A DNA stretch of 64,000 bases from Gerris lacustris (taxonomy: Eukaryota; Arthropoda; Insecta; Hemiptera; Gerridae): positions 17,431,102-17,495,101 of the forward strand of contig OX578286.1 of assembly GCA_951217055.1 (NCBI GenBank), read 5' to 3'. Under the pieces are notes generated by a model. The model saw only the letters and a program-made list of their open reading frames with translations, made no database searches and was not told where the DNA came from. The first letter of the stretch is position 1, and every line of letters starts with the position of its first letter. Below, one piece after another: positions 45,781 to 58,544 of the stretch. The position numbers were made by a program, and so were the translations under genes.

Positions 45781-46139
45781 AACTTTAGTCCGATATCGGA
45801 TTTGATAAAGGAAAGCGCTTTCATAGTTAAATTTTACAGTCTTTTACATACCAATTTGCAACCGTGAACTTATAATTTATGTATTTGTTTATCTCTTTAT
45901 TTTGTTTATGTATTACTTTTATCTCGTAGAAGAGTTATAACTATGATTTAATTAATGCTTTAAATTTTATTTTCCAAAGCACATTAACTGTATAGGTTTT
46001 ATTATTACCAGGAGATAAGATAATAACCTATTTATACTACTAGGCATCGCGTGGCTCTATCATTGAAGCGAGCGTATTGAAATAAATATTAGATAGCTAA
46101 TCATTATGAGTTGATATTTAAAGAACATGCAAGTAATAG

Positions 46140-46661
46140 AGAGCCGTGCAGTTGGGGAGAAGGAGAAGGGTTCTTCTACTATAACATACCTCATCTACTC
46201 GTCCCGGCCATTCCACTTTAATTATTAAAAAATATATCACTTCGTTACGCAAAAACTACTGTATGTATAAAGTTGAAATTTTACATGCCTGTTTCAATTT
46301 CAATTGTACTTTAGACGATGTATATGAAGTTTTATTAAAATCGTTACGTTAGAACGTAAGATATCGGTAAAAACATTGTTTTCTCTATTTTGTTGTTTTC
46401 TCTATTTTACACGTTTAGGTCCGCTTTATTAAAGCGGAGTTAGTCTCATCAAATAGGTGATGATAGAATTTTTTCCCGTCCTGAAATTCCAATTTTAAAT
46501 TTGAAGCTTACGTTTACGCGAGCATTGCGCGCGAACTCTTGGACGGATCACGCTGCCCAACGAACTTAGCCTAAGTATTAGTAAAAGGAACATGTATACC
46601 AAATTTAAACTAAATCGGTCAACTTTTACTTGAGTTATCGTCGGACACGTAAACGTTACAC

Positions 46662-46692
<31 letters not shown>

Positions 46693-46750
46693 GCATATTT
46701 CGTTGAATGTAAGAAGCTCGCTTACGCTCGCTTCAATTATTTTTAACATA
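46140..46750 (-). mobile_element. Family W repeat, with (ACAG)n
   Basis: 46498-46745 matches 41937-42150 (GCTTACGTTTACGCGAGCAT; CTTTTACTTGAGTTATCG) and adds (CAGA)n at about 46662-46686 and a 3' end GAAGCTCGCTTACGCTCGCT. The short minus-strand frame is not preserved at the other copy. Confidence 0.55.
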
Positions 46751-46999
46751 ACTTACTTAGCAGGAAGTTTAAATCAAATAAATGTTTTATTTCCTTTTAA
46801 TAATGATTAATTAATCTATCAATCACTCTATTTTCTTTTATCAATCACTTTCTTTTATTCTTTTCCTAGTAAAGAAATAAAATGTTGAAAAAATGTTCAA
46901 CCGATTATAAAATTTTCAACCGATTATAATATGAAAAATGTTTAGGTTTGATAACATAAAATCATATTTCACTAGCGCCAGACCGGATTACACATCGTC

Positions 47000-47170
47000 A
47001 ATAACAAGAATACAACAGTCCTTAAAAAGTTTTCCCTTTAGAATTTTTCGATATAAGAATTTCGAGGGTAGAACAGAGTGTTTACGATCAAAGTGAATTT
47101 ATAGAAGGTCTGGTTTCCCACAGGGATCAATCTTGGAGCCAGCTCTATTGCCACTCTTCTTTGACAAAGG
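47000..47170 (+). pseudogene. Non-LTR reverse-transcriptase fragment (broken)
   Basis: In the frame starting at 47103 the translation reads RRSGFPQGSILEPALLPLFF. This matches the conserved reverse-transcriptase block of the type [G-x-P-Q-G-S-x-L-G-P-x-L-F] found in non-LTR elements. The expected G of the LGP triplet is E here. Upstream text (GRTE and SEFIE-like) lies in other frames, so at least one frameshift is present. Only about 20-50 codons are recognisable. This is the only protein-domain signal in the window. Confidence 0.6.
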
Positions 47171-47364
47171 AGAAAAAAGAATAACCGACAGACGTATAAT
47201 AATAACAAATCGACAGAAACAAACGAAATCGTGAAAAAAGAAACTAGATCAGACCGCTGTCTAGTTCATGTTATAACTGTAGAATAAAAAATAGTTTTTT
47301 TAAGGCGACTTCCTGTTTTATTTGTTAAGAATTGTTTTTACTTTTTCATACACGCAATACATAT

Positions 47365-47560
47365 TACATATAGAGTAAGTAATGTGATTTTGAATTCGAT
47401 TTTGATAGGTTTTACACGAATCAAGGTCCTCTGAACCAAAAAAAGTGTTTTTTTAAAAAATGTCAGTTTGTCTACTGGATCGATTTCGATAGAGTTTAAC
47501 AAATATTTTCAGAAAAATTATTCTACTCTAATAAATTTGGTGCTGCCCCCCTTAAATATC
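47365..47560 (+). mobile_element. Family Y fragment (plus)
   Basis: AAGTAATGTGATTTTGAATTCG, TTTTACACGAATCAAGGTCC and TTGGTGCTGCCCCCCTTAAA follow family Y order, strongly decayed. Confidence 0.5.
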
Positions 47561-47639
47561 TGGAAAAAAAGTTCTCCAACAAAACACTTATTAAGCTTTT
47601 TTTATTTATCATAATTTACTACAAAAGAATAATACCTTT

Positions 47640-47980
47640 CTATTCTAGCGGGGAAATCGAACCCGACTGCAATTAAATTTAATTGTGAGCTTTACAATTA
47701 AATTTATTTATACCATAATCACGGAAACTTTATTTTTCCCCAGGAAAACAACTTTTATGCATGGTTAAATTCAAATTTAAATGGTCCACATTTTTTAGAA
47801 TTGTATACCATCAAAATGATTGGAAATATTGTTTTAAAAAAATGAATAATTTTTTGGAGAGCTTTAGAAGAACTGTGTCCTCGAAATAAGAGCTGAAAAT
47901 TTCAATTTCCCCTCCGAATATATGATTTTTCTAAACACATATATGATAATCGGACATTTAAGTGTTTAAAAAAAAATAAT
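47640..47980 (-). mobile_element. Family Y repeat (minus, decayed)
   Basis: AGCGGGGAAATCGAACCCGA, then CCCCAGGAAAACAACTTTTA and TTCAATTTCCCCTCCGAATA, match the minus-strand order of family Y. Together with 47365-47560 it forms a head-to-head pair. Confidence 0.55.
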
Positions 47981-48503
47981 AATAATAAAACATTAATTGT
48001 TTGCTCTCAAAGGAGTAAATCTATCAATTTTTATTTTTTTTCGTCAAAATAATACTTTCTCTACAAACATTCTACTTGTAAACATGGAAGTAAATATTAT
48101 TATTATCACAATAATAATAATAATACCACATTAAAAAAGTATTAACTGTAAAACAAAATTTTAACAATAAATAATTTCTAGAATAATACATTTTGAAGAA
48201 GTTATTTTATATGTATATTAAAGGTTGAAAAAGGGTCTTTATGAATTTAAAACGACTTTGTAATTTACATTAATTTATTGAAACATGTAACGAATGACGT
48301 AAAAAGATTGTTTCGGATAATAATCAATCGGAAAATATCATTATTATTAATAGCTTTTTAATTTATGCATTAAATCCGATTTTAAAATTAGGAACCTCTC
48401 GGTGTTTCTGAATAATAATAATACAACAAAAAAATCAGGTTATACTGACAAAAACTGGTCGGTGAATTTCCTCAACCAGAATTTTATTTTTCTTATTTTT
48501 GCA

Positions 48504-49100
48504 TCCGAGCTTACCGAAGGTAACGGAAGCTATGTGATCGCTTTGAAGAACTATCATTTTTTAGGTGTCCGATTTCAAAAATTCCAAAACAGAAATCCGT
48601 TTCAAATATTAGGGAACATTTTTGGTACCGTGTCTTTTCGGTCTGTAGCTCAATTTTTGCGAACCAACATATCATAAAAACTACAGGTCCGATTTTAACG
48701 AAATTTGTATGGTATAGGTCATAATTAGCACATGGACCTATATAAGTTTCAACCTTCTGCGCCCATTTGTTTCTCACCAACATGCGCACAAACATACATT
48801 TATTTACACCTAAATCTTCTAAAGTACTAATAGTTTTTTTTTATGAAATTTAGATAGTTTGTCGAAAATAGACCTTAGATAGCACCATATTAATTTCAAC
48901 CGTATACGTTCTATATATTTTGCAAAATTGCGCCATTAATTTTTGCTTAATTAATACTTTTATTCAGGTAAAAAATCAAAACAATTTTGATATATTAAAA
49001 AAATGGGGGAAATAAATTATACAATAATGACTTGTAAAAGCATAAAATCAATAAGTACGTGATTGCATGCGAGGAAGCTATGTGCCACACTAATTGGCAG
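48504..49100 (-). mobile_element. Family X repeat, full length (minus)
   Basis: The right-hand end is the complement of CTGCCAATTAGTGTGGCACA (49100); the left-hand end is the hairpin CCGAGCTTACCGAAGGTAAC-GG (48505). About 600 bp, with AATTTTTGCGAACCAACATA and AACATGCGCACAAACATACA inside. This is the best copy for defining the family. Frames inside are not preserved. Confidence 0.72.
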
Positions 49101-49199
49101 TCTATTTTTTTTTCCAGAGTCTGTATCTATCTAAGTAATAACATAGGAGATAATATTAGGGTTAACTCTGAATATATTTCATTAATACCTAATAAGTGA

Positions 49200-49865
49200 A
49201 TAGTTCACAAAATAAGGGATTTCGAAGTGAGTCCAAAAAATATTCCATGATGTTTTAAAACATCTCGGTTGCTACGGAATTTTGAAACAAAAGAAACGTG
49301 TTTCATCAGATTGTTCAAAGTACTTCCGCTATCGTTTGTCTGATGGGAAGCGAAAATCCCAAGCAGGATTTAGGATGTAGTTTATAATAATAGTGACGCA
49401 CGACAAGGTAGGTCTACGTGGTCGATGGCACGTCCTGAGAGACCACACCGTCCGTTTTAAGACGATTATAGACGAACCGTTCAGTTAAAATGATGACGTA
49501 CATAGTTCCCACAAACAGTCACCTAAAATTGAACGAGGTGCTTTCAACCTACCTCAAAGGAGGTACTTGTTTGAACGATTCAAGTCATGAGATGAATGCT
49601 TAATTCAATTGACCGAGTCCACGACCCTTGCCTGTCATTGCTTGGACATTTATAGAACAGTCACTAGACTAGATGCCGAACTCACATGTATTTATAGTAA
49701 CACATGGCGTCCTCACGTCTAGAGAAGTTGGCATACGACAGACAACTTGGAGCGAAATAAACCAGAAGGACGCTAACAGCTGACATACCGGTCCAATTTT
49801 CAATTTAACCCTGTCGAAATCATCCGACATAAACCGACAAAAACCAACAGTTTTAAAAACTAACC
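49200..49865. other. Less AT-rich segment, possible decayed coding DNA
   Basis: The base use is more balanced than the surroundings. One frame (about 49250-49380) reads KQKKRVSSDCSKYFRYRLSD then GKRKSQAGFRM and stops. No family can be named with confidence. It may be a decayed transposon or gene remnant. Confidence 0.3.
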
Positions 49866-50110
49866 CTGGCTATTTTGGAACTTCTTTAGATTGTTATTCC
49901 CCTTATAAAAAAAAAAAACAGAGGGGAGTAACAATTTAAAGAAGGTGTACAGAATGTTCATCTTTAGACTTTTACTCCCCTTATAAAAACAAAAGAGTGA
50001 TATTCCTTTGTCCCCAAAGTATATTGGACGAAACATCCCTTTTTATTATATTTAGACAGTCATTTATATTCCAAAAATACATAGGGGAGTAACAATCTAA
50101 AGAAGTATTA
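49866..50110. mobile_element. Foldback repeat with TTCTTTAGATTGTTACTCCCC ends
   Basis: CTTCTTTAGATTGTTATTCC at about 49869 is inverted as GGGGAGTAACAATCTAAAGA at about 50087. Internal copies lie at 49922-49945 (inverted) and about 49960-49987 (direct). A single end recurs at about 63457 (CTTCTTTAGACTGTTACTCT). No coding frame. Confidence 0.65.
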
Positions 50111-50367
50111 AGTAGTTATTTTATTTAAGTACTACATAGATACTTTAACTGACACTTCTGAATAGCAATATGTCTAAAACGTACAGATTCGTTTCATCTC
50201 CCATGAGTTTATGTACTGTTTATAAAGAAAAAAATCATCTTAATAAAGAAAATTCTCAATAACAGACATATAAATTGCACTTATTAAAAGATTAGAACTT
50301 CCTTACGTTCAAAATAGATTTAACTTGGATAGATTAGGTCATTTTGTGAACAAAATTTTCTTATGTC

Positions 50368-50815
50368 TCCGATTTCCAAAATTCCAAAACAGAAATCCAT
50401 TTCAGACGTCAGTTGCGTGTCACGTCAGTCTGTCGCTCAATTTTTGCGAACCAACATGTCTTAAAAACTACTTGTCTGATTTTAATATATTTTGGATATT
50501 AGGTCATAATTAGCCTATTGCAAGTCCCATATAAGTTTCAACCTTCTGCGTTCATCTACATATCTACCACTTGCGCATAAACATACACTTATGTACACCC
50601 ATATCTTTAAAAGTAATCATCTGATTTTTAAGAAATTTAGATGGTAAGTCGCACGTTTCAACCTTTTGACCCCATTTGATACTCATCTACAAGAGACTAA
50701 CAGACACAATACTCAGAATGTTCCCTGATGACTGAAATGTATTTGATAAGGAATTTTTAAATTCGGAAAAAAACAAATTTCGTTATTCAGAATGATCGTA
50801 ATGCTTCCGATATCT
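50368..50815 (-). mobile_element. Family X repeat (partial, minus)
   Basis: Shares CCAAAACAGAAATCCATTTC, CAATTTTTGCGAACCAACAT and AAGTTTCAACCTTCTGCG with 48580-48760, but both ends are missing. Confidence 0.62.
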
Positions 50816-51386
50816 TCAAAATACTTTATTTTTACCTTCACATCAATATACGATCATAAAAAAAAGAAACGAAGAGAAAATTTGCATCTTGCATTACACA
50901 TTCGAAACTGTTTTTCAGCTTTTGATGGTATCGTTCGAAATAAATGTCTGACAAATAAGGCTATTCCCGTTAAGATGCTCCACCTGGTTCAATTCGCTAT
51001 CTTCAGCAATTTCATTCTATATTAAGATTGCAATAATAGTTCCGACTTTGAAACGTTTTCCTACTTACTACTTAAGCTTCTATCGCCAGATGGCGTTAAT
51101 TTCGTTATAAACCCTGTTTTTATCGTTACCATTTCAAAAAAGGTTTTCTTTTAAGGAAAAAAAAAATAGATTTTTAAAAATTCATCGTAGTTATACCACT
51201 AATTAACTATGGTTTATGAATCACAGTCATTTATGATGCATTAGTTAAATATTAGGTACATTAGGCTGTTAACAATTAATATTTCAAAAATAATAAATTA
51301 ATATTTATTAATAAACTAATTAATCTTAATAATAAAAAAGTTCTCTAGGAATAAAAACATTAAACATTAATCCATATAAAAATAGT

Positions 51387-51935
51387 CTGCCAATTAGTGT
51401 GGCACATAGCTGCCTCGAGTTCATTTTGTGTACTTTAACGATACTTACACACCTATATTATTGTCAAATTTATTTTATTTCCCCCTCATTTTTAAAATAC
51501 CTGTCAATATTGTTTTAATTTTTTTCATGAATTTCAAATTTAGCAAAATATAAAGAGCGCAGACAATTGAAATTAACTTTTGACTACCATCCAAATTTCA
51601 TAATAATCATATGGGGTACTTTTGGAGATATAAGTGCATAAGTAAATGTATGTTTGTGCGTATGTGGAACAGAAACAAATGGGCGTAGGTTGCAATTTAT
51701 ATGGGACCAACAAATGGGCTAATTATGACTATGACTTACCATATAAATTTCATTAAAATCGGACGGATAATTTTTAAGATATGTTAGTTCGAAAAAATTG
51801 AGCGACAGACCCTGATATCGGAAACGGATTTTGTCTTGGAATTTTTGAAATCGGAGACATAAAAACATGTTTGTTCTTCAAAACTATATATAGCTTAATA
51901 TATAAACTTCCGTTATCTTTGGTAAGCTCGGAAGC
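51387..51935 (+). mobile_element. Family X repeat, near full length
   Basis: Starts CTGCCAATTAGTGTGGCACA and ends with CTTCCGTTATCTTTGGTAAG then CTCGGAAGC, the terminal hairpin. About 550 bp, in the opposite orientation to the copy at 48504-49100. Confidence 0.72.
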
Positions 51936-52009
51936 AATATATTAATTTCTTATTAATTGTTAAACAGTTTTTTCTCAACAATTATTTTCATCAATATTTC
52001 GGAAAATAG

Positions 52010-52275
52010 ATTCTTCCTAGGGTAAAAAACATCAATAGTTAGATTCGTATTATAGAATTTTTTAAGGGTAGCGCCCTTAAATTTTAAAGTTACTAATTTC
52101 GCCTCAGGGTAAGCTTCGTCTGACTTAGTACTTTAGACTCCACAAGTCTGTACAGAATACAGATGAACAGAAAGACATAATTCCAAAAACCACATTCTTG
52201 GACTCAGGTGAACTTAAAACGTGTAAATATATCAAAATCTCAAAATTAATCATTACACCATCACAATACATTCTA
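52010..52275 (-). mobile_element. Family Y repeat (minus, partial)
   Basis: GGGTAGCGCCCTTAAATTTT, AATTTCGCCTCAGGGTAAGC, GGTGAACTTAAAACGTGTAA and CATTACACCATCACAATACA follow the family Y order. Confidence 0.55.
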
Positions 52276-52860
52276 TACTTATATACTACATGTATAAAAA
52301 AGTAAAAAAATAAAGAAAGCACGTTATTAAAAATAATAATAAAAAAATTATTATCATCTTCACATTTCACTCCCCCTCCTCCTAAAAAGAATGGAGGGGT
52401 AAAAAAGTTTTTTTTACGGTTTAGGGGCAAAGAGGAGAATGTTCTTTTTACAATACTAATCTCAACTGTAGGGGTAGAGTTGTGTTTTAACTACACGAGG
52501 CAAAGGGCTAACTTTCAGCTCGTGGAGGAGTGGGGGAAAGTAATAAAAAAGGTTCAAGCCTTGTTCTCCAGCTTGAAACCATCTAAAGGAGTTTAAGATA
52601 GTTTGGTAAAGTTTTATAGGAGACCAAAAACCTTTTCTAGTTTCTCTAGCGAGTAAACATCCTATAAAAGGTTCTTCATAGTGTAACATTAAACCAAAAG
52701 CACTAAAATAATAGATAAGATAAGGAGGTTTGCCATTTTACCGTCACTGTACTGATTAATATATCAACAACTTATTAGTCACTAAACCAACGTGACTAGA
52801 ATAATATTAATCAATTGTATTTAATAATGTAATAAAGATAAAAGAGGTATGTTTTGAAGA
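52276..52860. other. AT-rich DNA, no supported gene
   Basis: A 75-codon minus-strand frame (52462-52689) has non-repetitive composition (EPFIGCLLARETRKGFWSPI) but no recognised domain and no copy elsewhere in the window, so it is not called a gene. Confidence 0.35.
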
Positions 52861-52875
52861 AAAACTATTTCAATA

Positions 52876-52955
52876 TACAGAAGGATCCCGTTAATCTGGA
52901 CACCCGGTAATCCGGACATGCGGTAATCCGAAACCCTCGGTAATCCGGACGGCAC
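52876..52955. mobile_element. pogo/Tigger-like terminal sequence
   Basis: After TA, CAGAAGGATCCCGTTAATCT then GGTAATCCGGACATGCGG recall pogo/Tigger ends (CAGT...CTCG.TAATCCG with repeated 'TAATCCGGA'). Internal subterminal repeats TAATCCGGAC occur three times. No transposase is visible. Confidence 0.5.
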
Positions 52956-53099
52956 TTAATGGAGAATGCAAGCACGCAACAATGAAAATTGATTGCAAAT
53001 CGCTTCTTACGAACATTCTTGCTGACTCTGTGCACAATGAAACTTAAAAGATGCACTGTAAATTTAAAAGATATTGTGTTCAGTATAGTTAACTGTAGA

Positions 53100-54060
53100 G
53101 TACATTGGACTCAACACCTTATCAATATGGAAGAGGGACCCTTTTAGATGCGAAGAAAACAAATTTAAAAATATATTCAAACAGAGATGTTTCGAGCTTT
53201 TCGTTTAAGGTCATCCATATTTTATCTTAATCTATGAAGAGTGTTATAGCGCGCAGAGTTTTCATATCTGGATGAGAGGAATTATTATTAATAAAACTAA
53301 TATTATTTAATAATAAATTATAATTCATTATTAATAATAATATGATGTGATTTGTGTTGGTCTTTAAATAGATTATAATCACTTATCTAAATTAATTTAC
53401 TTAGTTTTATATTTTTTTTTTCAAAATATAAAATTAAGCCCGATGTTGCAGGCCTAAGAGCCTCGTTATATATAAATTAAATCAGTATGATGCATCTTAA
53501 ATTAAATAACATTAGAAATATGATTGAATCAAGTCATTTTTAGAAACTAGGGCATTCTTAGATTAAATAATCCCATTTCCATGCTGTAATCCCTCATTTC
53601 AATAGATCTCTTTCCATTGAAAGGAGGGAAGGGATGAAAATTATGCGAATAAGCATAATTCATGTGAGCATAATACGAGTTATAGAGTCTGTCGTTGATT
53701 TAGTATGCTAGTCTGGCTTTAGTACGGATCCCCTGTAACGATTTTCTTCAGGGTCAGACAAGGGAATCAGAAGGGAATACAAGGGATTTGGTCTACCACT
53801 CTAACCTAACTATTAGGAAAGGTTCATCCACCCTAGGGCAATATAACCAAAGTAAAGAAATGAAAAAAGCGATAAAAAATTCACTCTTTTCGATGAGAAT
53901 CGAACTCTAAAAAGATTTTATCTCAAAGAATAATCAGCTAAAAATCGATTTAGCTCATTGATATGTAGTTTCGATTCCAACTAATATTTTACAAAACATT
54001 AAAAAAAGTAAAAAACAGTAAAAGTTAGTAACCATCACTGACGATGTTTCTAATCTAAAG
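53100..54060. other. AT-rich DNA, no feature seen
   Basis: No repeat family or coding frame recognised. Confidence 0.45.
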
Positions 54061-54068
54061 GGGCGAAA

Positions 54069-54325
54069 TACAGTAGACTCTCGCTAATCCAGACCCTGGA
54101 CATCCGGTTACTTCAGACGAAGTTAATCATTACAGTGTACAATCAATGAATTTTTATCAATAAGATTTTTTGATCCAAAATCAATTAGTAGGTTGAAAAA
54201 GTGGATCAACGTTGAGATATAATCATTTTTATTAAAAGTACATAGATTTGTATGGTTTTACAGACATTTTAAAACTGATTCCGTTTACTCCGGACTTACG
54301 GTGATCCGCACAGTCAAATCCGGAT
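54069..54325. mobile_element. pogo/Tigger-like remnant (MITE-sized)
   Basis: TA then CAGTAGACTCTCGCTAATCC at 54071 is a good pogo/Tigger left end; CTGGACATCCGGTTACTTC follows. At 54277-54325 CGGACTTACGGTGATCCGCA and AATCCGGATC resemble the opposite subterminal part, but a clean right end was not found. Confidence 0.55.
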
Positions 54326-54940
54326 CAATCTCACCTCTCAGGGATTCCAACTCACCAGATATGTAGTGAATTTGTGAGTACGCTAACCACTTCCATTACC
54401 ATCATGAATTTACTAAAGAAAAAAAATCATAATTGACGATCCTGGGTAAAACTAACTTAAATATATCTTGATAAAGAGATAAGAGAGAGAGAGAAAACAA
54501 ATCTTTAAATCTTTAATTAGATTAAAAAAAACTATTTAATAATGGAAAACCAATCCAATTAGAATACAGGTAAGGAGAATTTATTCGAAGAACAAACTAA
54601 AGAGAATACACAAAACAAAAGAAGGGAATAAAGTAAAGGGCGAGAAACCACATTAAGAATTCAGTGCGAGTGTTCCACGAGGCTGACACCCCTTTTAAGA
54701 AATTCTATCTTACTTGGATTAAAGTTGAGGTGAGTTTATAATCCTAGAGCTACAACACTGCAGTTTTCAGACAAGAATCACCGTCAAACAAATTTTAACC
54801 AACTTGATTACTTTCTCTTGAAGATCTTAATTCTAATTTTGATAAAGCAACTATAAAAAGTGCAATATTAAAACACAAAGACACACACATATATACATAA
54901 AATTTAATTGTAGTCGCTTCTACAATTTAGATTCAACGAG
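54326..54940. other. AT-rich DNA, no feature seen
   Basis: A short (GA)n at about 54482-54494. No gene or repeat family assigned. Confidence 0.45.
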
Positions 54941-54944
54941 TCCA

Positions 54945-55975
54945 TATAATCGCGACAGATCACAGACTACAGACAACATTTTCATCAAATTTGTTGGACA
55001 CAATTCTTTAAAACGCTAAAATAAAGTCATTGTATTTAATTTGATTCGACTAGTTCTTATATACTCGCGACATTTTACAGGCAATAGGCAAAAATTTACA
55101 TCACAAGCGCTAAACCTCATAGTTTTCGAGGTATTGGCGAAAAACGATTTAACATACCACTTTACCCTCTTCCCCCCCCCCCCCCCCCCCCCCTCCTTTC
55201 CCCTCCCCGCCAATCCGACGCTCTAGGAGTCTAGGATGTGCAACTTTTTACCACTTACTACAAGGAGGGAATAGAACAATATGGCGTGAGTGTAGAACTA
55301 ATGTATAGGTGTACTAAAGTGCATATATCTTAGTTTCCTAAATGTGAAATATCTTAAAATTTGCATTGAAATGTTCTTCACCCCTCACAATTCACTTATT
55401 GAGATCCCTATATAACGGGAAATTTTATTCTCTGCAACATTTATTCTATGGGTTTTTTTAATAGGAGTATCTGTTTTAAAGATATGTGGTCCTGGAAAGT
55501 CGCAAAATGTAAGTTTGCACTGAAATGAGAAAATTACCCGGTTTCTAACTTTTGCTTACGGCTATACTACTGAACCGAATTTGAAGATTTCTATACTCAT
55601 TCTACGCAGAATTTAACCCTCTCTAATATTGAATAGTTTGTCATTTTCCGTCCGACTCACTGTTTTCGAGCTATAAGCAAAAACTGAAAAAAATGAAAAA
55701 ATTTACTCTTTTTTGGGCTCCCATAAGTTAAGCTTACCTCCTGGGATGGTGCAAACTCAGATTACACTTCCTTAGGACTAAATGAAGGTATTGAAACGAT
55801 TTCCAGCTTTCTGGGAATTAATTCCTCAAAAAAATTTTTTTTTTTGGTCTTATTTGACTGGCCTATAGTTCTTATACTCGTAACAGATCACAGACAATAG
55901 GCAAAAATTTACATCACATATGTTGGACACACTTCTTTAAAACGCTGAAAATAAAGTCATTTAATTTTATTTAAT
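54945..55975. repeat. Direct repeat pair around a C22 run
   Basis: ATCACAGACTACAGACAACA with GTTGGACACAATTCTTTAAA at 54957-55020 corresponds to ATCACAGACAATAGGCAAAA with GTTGGACACACTTCTTTAAA at 55884-55945. A further related copy is at 55062-55110. An uninterrupted run of 22 C lies at 55172-55193. Confidence 0.6.
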
Positions 55976-56559
55976 TTCTATAATAATAAGGGGTATACTG
56001 AACTTGGATCACTTATGAGGAAAATAGGGGCAAATTTAATTACACAAACCATACTAACACAACAAAACACGGAAATCCAGCAAGTTAATGGAATAAAAAT
56101 AGCCACTCACGTAATCTTAAATGTATAATATAAGTCATCACATATAAACAAACATAAGTATGTACATACAGCGCTTTTTTTTAAAAAAAAAATTTCGACT
56201 GGGTAGGCTACACAAAACGACTTCATAGAAAAGACTGAAGTAAAATCTTAAACATTTCATTTACACCTTTGTGTGCTTTAGTAGACCCGGACTTAGTTGA
56301 TATTGACTTTGTAGTTATGAAAAGAATGAAGAGAAGTCAAGTTTATTTTCTGTTTGAACAGGCATTTTTCACATCTAGAAAACTTTGTTTAGTTGAACTT
56401 TGTTTAAACTTGTAGTTTTTTGTTAGTTTAACTTGTTAAGAGAAAAATGTCAAACTTTTTTTATCTATCACAGCAAAACTTTATACGGACAACTTTTAAC
56501 AAATAAATAAAATTGTATTCAACAGAATTCGGACTTATTCTGTTCGTCTTTAAAGATTA

Positions 56560-56850
56560 TCTATTTATATAAAGTTAAAGTTTTGTCAGAGAGTGTGTCT
56601 CTCGCCACCGCAGTCCGACTTTATAGGCGAAAAACTGGCTAAACTAAATCGATTGTTATTTTTCGCAGAGGTGTGCGCAAACATTTTTCCCATGTTGTAG
56701 GCTTGGTTGCATCGAAAAATATTGAGTATAACCAAAGTTATTATATAATATTTTTTCATTTCATTTGATAGCTAGGCCTACATGATAATAGGAGACATGA
56801 CCACAAATACCTAGCATGAGCCCCACGCGGAAGGCTAGTCTCTAATAAAA
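56560..56850. mobile_element. RTE-like or LINE tail relic
   Basis: GAGTGTGTCTCTCGCCACCG and CATGAGCCCCACGCGGAAGG, the latter inverted at about 18868-18920. This is typical of short 3' tails of insect LINEs, but no coding sequence is present. Confidence 0.4.
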
Positions 56851-57039
56851 TCTAGCTTTTGTGTGGTATTTATTAAATTAATCAACACAAAAATATAGCC
56901 TCGTAAAATGTCCAAAGTTCTTTTAAGAAAAGCAACAATGAGAAGTAAATTTGATAAAAAAAAGTTTATAACCTGTCATTTATATAACCTTTCATATAAC
57001 ATAAATCAAATCAGAGGTAAGAGTGTTGAAAATTTCTCC

Positions 57040-57420
57040 ACTTCGTGGAAAAAACATTGAATCATGGATATGTTTTTGGGCATCGAATGCAGTGTAGCCA
57101 ACAGTTTAGCAAACTTTACACCAGCCCCTCTGAAGACCGTTGCCATGATGCGCTCCTTTTGGTGAAATTTATTACTAAAAAGTGAAAATAAAGCTACCTC
57201 CTGTTACCTTCTAACTTCTTGGTACCATATTTAAATCCTTCAGCACTTCAATTGGCGGAATATAGCACTAAAAAGTGAAAACCAAGCGACCTCCTGTTAC
57301 ATACCCTAGGACCCCCTGTTCCTAGGACTATATCTATCAGAGCATGACATTTTTCATGTTTTTTAATGTCGTTCCTTTTCATGTCGTTTGTAGCGTGACG
57401 GAATTGTCTTCTGTCTACAA
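57040..57420 (+). mobile_element. Family M repeat
   Basis: GGATATGTTTTTGGGCATCG, TTGCCATGATGCGCTCCTTT, CACTAAAAAGTGAAAACCAA and ACCTCCTGTTACATACC; the inverted partner is at 38990-39260. Confidence 0.6.
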
Positions 57421-58188
<768 letters not shown>

Positions 58189-58544
58189 TGTAGCGGTTTA
58201 AGTGCCTAGACAGGCACGGGAACCTAAAAACGAGCCTCGTCGGCGCATGTTCGGTCCACAGAGTGGCAAGAGGCCTCGTTGTGGGGACGGACACCAGATG
58301 ACCGAGGTAGTTGGTAACCCGGAAACCAAAGTGAACTATTAAATAATAATTCACGGATATCGGTAAACTGCTCGAAAACCAATCTATTAAACAAACTCGC
58401 CGTAATTTGTGTTCCACTTTCGAACCGCAAGGTATCGGCAAAAGTACGGATACGCATATAAGCATTGTGATCAGGTACCATTTACTTATATATTTAAATA
58501 TTTATATTATTTCTATATTGCCCATTTGAACTTCCCTGACCGGT

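Noticed and set aside
49300..49420. YFRYRLSDGKRKSQAGF read as a possible cuticle-protein (R&R type) remnant
   Set aside because: The resemblance is limited to a few residues, the expected downstream motif is absent and a stop follows at once.
52462..52689. 75-codon minus-strand frame of ordinary composition
   Set aside because: No recognised domain and no supporting signal; it could be an exon, but nothing in the sequence shows it.
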